64,000 nucleotides of DNA from contig OZ038383.1 in assembly GCA_964036045.1 (NCBI GenBank), positions 68,205,725-68,269,724 of the forward strand, given 5' to 3'. The notes under the pieces are model-generated. The model made no database searches and was not told the DNA's origin. It saw nothing but the letters and a program-made list of their open reading frames with translations. The translations under genes were made by a program, and so were the position numbers. Position 1 is the stretch's first letter. Every line of letters begins with the position of its first letter. The DNA is from Eutreptiella sp. 'Long Island Sound 2002'. Lineage: Eukaryota; Euglenozoa; Euglenophyceae; Eutreptiales; Eutreptiaceae. Shown here in pieces: positions 59,925 through 64,000 of the stretch.

Positions 59925-60244
59925 CAGAGTAGTAGTAGTAGCAGCAACAACAGCAGCCAAAGCAGCGACAACAGCAGCAGCAGCAACAACAGCAACAGTA
60001 GTAGCAGCAGCAGCAAACAGAGCAGTAGTAGTAGCACAACGCAGGTCGAGAAGCGGAAGAAGAAGCAGATTCCGAAGAAGAAGAAGCACACGAAAGCGAA
60101 ATCCCCGGTAAAGCAGCAGGCTCCGGGCAACACAGGCCAGAAGCGACCCGCAGCTTCCCAAGGTGGGAAGCCAAAGAAGCGACAAGTGGCCGCGGGGGAT
60201 AACCGGCAACAAGGTGTGTTGGCCGGCAATGGGGTGACCGCTTA
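59925..60244 (+). CDS. Ser/Asn-rich exon ending in a basic tail
   Basis: One + frame runs SQSSSSSSNNSSQSSDNSSS..., then EKRKKKQIPKKKKHTKAKSP, VKQQAPGNTGQKRPAASQGG and KPKKRQVAAGDNRQQGV, to GNGVTA and TAA at 60242-60244. The lysine clusters are typical nuclear localisation sequence, and codon use past the AGC/AAC tract is not simple repeat. It begins where the satellite stops, so the rest of the gene is missing or displaced by the array. It may be the last exon of a gene interrupted by the satellite. Confidence 0.4.
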
Positions 60245-60774
60245 ATGCCACTCGAAACGCGAAACGACTCGAAACGCCCTTACGGGAGTGGGCACCCCGT
60301 TTGGCGGGCGAAACGTTGGCAAGCCAATGAAGGTTGGTAGGACATGGGGCCATGGTTGGGGGGGTCTGGACGAACGATGTGCATGCGGTGCAGCGATAAA
60401 GACGCGTTTAACTAAATGGTTTTTGTAGGCAGATAGAAGCATAGGAGAAATACCTTTTTGGCGATGTGCGCGCTAGAACGGCGTAGTGCAACAATGTGCA
60501 CCATTCACACACATACAGAGACATACTAACACACCATCACACAAACCGTAGCCTCATTGAGAACCAGTCTTTGTTGGCAAGCCATTGTGGCGTAGCGGTC
60601 ACCAACCGGCATGCTAGAAGGCAATGGAGACATGACATTGTGGGGTCCACTGTAGGCTTGGGCAACCTGCAGAACGGCCAGAATGGACAAGGATCACTCT
60701 TGTCCTTCAATGCTGCTGGTTCGGTTTCTCGCCCCAGATAGGGTGTATTGCCTTATCTGGGGACTCTTTCCTGC
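60245..60774. other. No gene seen
   Basis: Short frames only. TGGCGTAGCGGTC near 60590 resembles a polymerase III A box, but no tRNA fold follows. Confidence 0.4.
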
Positions 60775-60862
60775 CGATAAGAGGCCAGGGTGGGGCGCTG
60801 CACTGCAGCCGGAACAGACCGGGGGTCTTTGTGCCCTTAAACACAAATACCACCCATATCGG
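60775..60862 (-). repeat. SINE-like repeat, second copy
   Basis: The minus strand GGTGGTATTTGTGTTTAAGG, GCACAAAGACCCCCGG, TCTGTTCCGG and GCGCCCCACCCTGGCC aligns with 40665-40775 along its length with about a quarter of positions changed. Confidence 0.45.
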
Positions 60863-61739
60863 CTGAAATATCCATGGTTACCTTGAAAAATACCCTCCTT
60901 GCACCTTCCAAACCCGAACACATGGGGTAGACTTAAGGAAATTTCAGGTTTTGGGGTCCGAAAAAAAAAATTCGCGCGAATTTTTTTTTTCGTACCTCCC
61001 TCCCCCCGAAAAAAAAGCTGTACGCCGGTACTAGGAATTTTTTTTCCACCGCCCCCCTGGACAGCCCTGAACCTCAACCGCAACCCAAGAAGTATCGGCG
61101 TACGGTTGTACATAGACAGGGGGAGCGGGTGTTGGATGTGGACACCATGTCAAGTGCTGGTTGTCCGGAGTACAGCATTCACATTCCAATTAAGGACAAG
61201 TAAGGTCAAGTTATTACAAAATTTTTCAGCATGAGCGGTGCCAACAATGTATCACTGTTCCAATTCAGGACCAGTATTATTTTCTTTGTAGCAGGTTGCT
61301 TTGCTGAGGTCAGGTATATTGGTAGGCAACATTGCCCTCTCTCAACGTAGCAAATTTCAATTGCAAATCGCCTGGAAGTTTTCAAAGTTGCCCGGAAAAA
61401 TGCTCGGAAGTTTTGGCAGCCAGCTCGGGACCCAAAACCAAACCAATATCGCTTGGAATGTTCTATGGACCTTCCAGCCAACCGTCCCTGGGTAGCTCGG
61501 AAGAAATTTTGGTGCTGATTTCTGAAATGTACCGTGCGATATGAGTCTCATTTGGTGACCATAAGTGCAAAGTGTTTCCAAAAATCCCCCGCAAAGTGCC
61601 CAGCTTTTTCCTACCATTTTTTACCTTCTATGCTGTGCGTTCTAGCGCCATGTGAAAGTCCCAATTTCATTTTTTGCCAATTTTTGGGTCTCGGTCAACT
61701 CCGAGGCCTTGCGCTGAGTCTCGGTAGGATTTTGGGAGT
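60863..61739. other. No gene seen
   Basis: AT runs at 60960-61045 and short overlapping ORFs on both strands without features. Confidence 0.4.
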
Positions 61740-62560
61740 CCCGTTGATCTCGGGGGGGGGGATCCAGCTGGAGGACTCTATCGACCCCCCCCCCCCGGAA
61801 GTGAAAGCCCGCCCACCCCAAAGACGACCACCCATCCCATGCACCGCGACATCACTCAATGGGTGCAAAAGCAGCTGTCCGACCAGCACACCAAGGCCCA
61901 ACTGGAGTTGGAAACCCTGTGAAAGGAGCTGGAGCCATCACGTGGGGAGGGGGGGGGGGGGGGCAACAGTGGCAGTGGTGGCGTGTAGGGTCACCGAACG
62001 GGACAAGGACCTGCTCTAGGGCTAGCTGGATGCCCTGAAGGGGTAGCTTTCTACCCGTGCAGGGCACAAGCAACATTAGAGGTACCAGCAGCAGGAGCAG
62101 CAAGCACAACGCATACCCCCCCCCCCCCCACACACACACCTCCTCCACCAACCGCGATGGTGTGCATGTGTTGCTTGCAAGTACACAAGGATGGATGGGC
62201 CAAGCAGAGGCCATAAGGGGACAACTGTTTGCGGCCTTCGGGGTTGTTCGGCTGCAGTTGCAAACTTCTGGGCAATTTTGTGTCCCTTGACAGTGTCCTG
62301 CCGCAAGTGCAGCCCACAGGGGACGCGCATGCGGCAGTCCTGGGACACTACACCCCCGCCCGTGTTGCTGGTGCCGCAAGTGAGACGCATTTTGAAATGC
62401 TCCTAGCACCTACTATTCCCGGTGCTATGGAGGGGCCAGGGATTCCTAAGAGTGGCCAAGGCATGGCGAGCCACCGGGGGGGATGGTAGCCAGACAACGG
62501 GCAGCCGGGGCAAGTTTGGTGGGGATTGTGCTCCATTATTGAATTTGTGACCTTTCCAAA
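61740..62560 (+). pseudogene. Decayed coiled-coil coding fragment
   Basis: After G and C runs at 61752 and 61785, one + frame reads MHRDITQWVQKQLSDQHTKA, QLELETL, a TGA, KELEPS. After the G run at 61943, a frame reads VTERDKDLL. The heptad-like pattern and rarity of stops indicate a former protein; later text is broken. The element family is unknown. Confidence 0.35.
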
Positions 62561-62574
62561 GTTTCAAGCAGAGT

Positions 62575-62700
62575 CGCAGGAAATTTGTGTGAAATTCGCC
62601 TCCACACCGTATTCACGTGTGTGCTGGCATGTGGCTATGTGTGTGAATTTCGTGCGAGTTTTGTGCGACATGTCGCGCAAATTCGATGAAAAAAATCAAA
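62575..62700 (+). repeat. Diverged TTCGNNCGAA palindrome cluster before the sense MPR gene
   Basis: GAAATTTGTGTGAAATTCGC, GTGTGTGAATTTCGTGCGAG and ATGTCGCGCAAATTCGATG. It lies about 150 bp upstream of the ATG at 62842, the same relative place as the cluster upstream of the antisense copy. Confidence 0.5.
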
Positions 62701-62841
62701 TTCGGTCCTTGAGCTTTGGTATTGTGCAACCATGAATCCCGGGGGAGCGGTGTTGTGTTGAATTGTTGTCTTGCATTGCGGGCATCCAACATTATGTGAA
62801 AGTGGCCCTGATTTCATTTTGTTTGGTTTAGCTTTTGCACC

Positions 62842-64000
62842 ATGCCCCGCGGAAGTGCGAGCAAGAGCACCGGTCCCTTCCACGCTGTGCGTTCACGAGC
62901 CCACATCAAGCGTAGGCTGAAGTCACTCTAGTAAGTAGTTGGTAAAATTTTGTGAGCCCATGTACACATGTCAACTGCTACAGGAAAAGGGGTAGATAGT
63001 ACTAACTCCTCAGAGGGAGAGCACGTCACCAGCTCTACCTAGGGAGCCCAGCCCATGGGACCGTATGCACGGCATGGCGCTTCCGGTCACTCCACCTATC
63101 GCGGACGGAGGCCTAATACCTCACACTGCGGCTAGCAACAGGCGTTACCTGGCCGGACGTGGACGACACCCTACGCCAACTAGCGCGACTGGCCGCTCGA
63201 TCCCTCGCAACGATGGATGGGAACGTGGAACGGGGCACCATCATCTACGGTGCAGCATGCCCCTTGCCTACCCAGGTGCGGCACTTGTACGAGTGCCGCC
63301 CCATACCTCTTGCAGATGTACAGCAGCATGCCCCCACTACCATTGGCTGCCTATCGCCATTGACGGCACCAACAGGCACGAGGCCAGCTACGTGCAATGC
63401 GCAATAGGGGCTACTACCAATCTGGATGATGTGACAAGTTGGTGGCTCATGGGAGGCTCTGAGCAATGGAGCACCATCTATGCAATGGCTCCAAAGGTGG
63501 ATTTTGACAAGGAGCTCGTTGATGCCAACAAGGTCACAAATGTGGACACTGCCGGGGTTACCCGACGGCCCCTCTATGTTGTGTGTGCCCATGGAGAGGC
63601 ACAACTTTTACTAAGTGGGTGCAAGAACTAGAAGGCCGAGTCCCCACGCGCAATTGTGTGTTGGGTATGCGATTAACAACACAACCACACGTCGCATTCC
63701 CAATTATGGGTTGCATGGTGTTATGCGGGTTTGTACATGTGGTATATATGGAATGAGGGATGCTGTAGTGGCAGCCACTAGCAAGTCAGCTGCCATGGAG
63801 GCCTGCACCGTCCTCCAAACTATACAAAATGTGCCCCGGCTAGAAGCCAAGGCATTTTTCAAAGGACTGTAACTTTCGGAGAAGGCCAACGAAAAGGGGA
63901 AAATTTGATCTCAGTGTGCTGCAGCATTGCACCTCATGCGGAACAAAGGGTGGGAAAGCGTGATTGATGAGTGTGTCCATAGGAGGGGGGGGGATGGAAG
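62842..64000 (+). pseudogene. MPR-family element gene, sense copy, runs off the window
   Basis: The ATG at 62842 opens MPRGSASKSTGPFHAVRSRA, resembling the start of the antisense copy (MPRPKEPFHLVADRTGRRHL). A GTAAGT donor-like site follows at 62930. Homology resumes at about 63075: RFRSLHLSRTEA, a TAA, GVTWPDVDDTLRQLA, IIYGAACPLPTQVRHLYECR, then WLPIAIDGTNRHEASYVQCA, SWWLMGGSEQWSTIYAMAPK, RRIPNYGLHGVMRVCTCGIY and QCAAALHLMRNKGWESVID. Frame changes and at least three stops show decay. Each block aligns in order with 25984-24593 on the minus strand. Confidence 0.6.

Noticed and set aside
60585-60735. tRNA gene
   Set aside because: A-box-like TGGCGTAGCGG and B-box-like GGTTCGGTTTC are about 125 bp apart and no acceptor or anticodon stem can be drawn.

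Overview
This is a nuclear genomic window from a eukaryote, most likely an alga or other protist with a large, repeat-dense genome. The evidence is GT-AG introns with matching phases, RNA-binding domain combinations known only from eukaryotic mRNA processing, class II transposon relics and satellite arrays. There are no bacterial-style operons. Long G/C mononucleotide runs, (TA)n and (GA)n tracts are unusually common. I cannot assign a taxon.

One host gene dominates. Its first recognisable exon is 6232-7812, followed by 8116-8409, 35358-35764 and 41657 to about 43371. Splice sites and phases join these into one frame: a CCCH finger, a CCHC knuckle, three RRMs, a second CCCH finger, proline- and glutamine-rich linkers, and the start of what looks like a PCF11-type CTD-interacting domain (CID). 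This points to a nuclear protein coupling RNA binding to RNA polymerase II and mRNA 3'-end formation. The rest of the CID was not found, so the gene probably continues across another very long intron.

The 26.9 kb second intron (8410-35357) is a graveyard of repeats. It holds a foldback pair (10230-11420), a 2.3 kb tandem duplication carrying a decayed minus-strand gene (13288-17930), a decayed element with a 2OG-oxygenase-like domain (18300-21800), an antisense element relic (24222-25984), and families embedded in (TA)n tracts (26868-32290). The 5.9 kb third intron (35765-41656) carries a well-bounded DNA transposon (37613-40953). It has inverted ends, a 9-bp target duplication, an internal 85-bp tandem array and a C48/Ulp1-like protease gene with one in-frame stop.

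Downstream of 43.4 kb the window holds further decayed elements: a hAT-like transposase (45.4-47.0 kb), a small intact-looking hypothetical gene (48102-48647), an unrecognised multi-segment coding unit (51.2-54.8 kb) flanked by a 150-bp satellite (50.26-50.66 and 55.42-59.9 kb), and a sense copy of the 24-26 kb element at the right edge. Before 6.2 kb there is only weak coding trace, including a possible kinase relic, and a purine microsatellite between inverted repeats.

Most coding traces outside the RRM gene, the C48 gene, 48102-48647 and 51646-52674 carry stops or frameshifts and are treated as relics.
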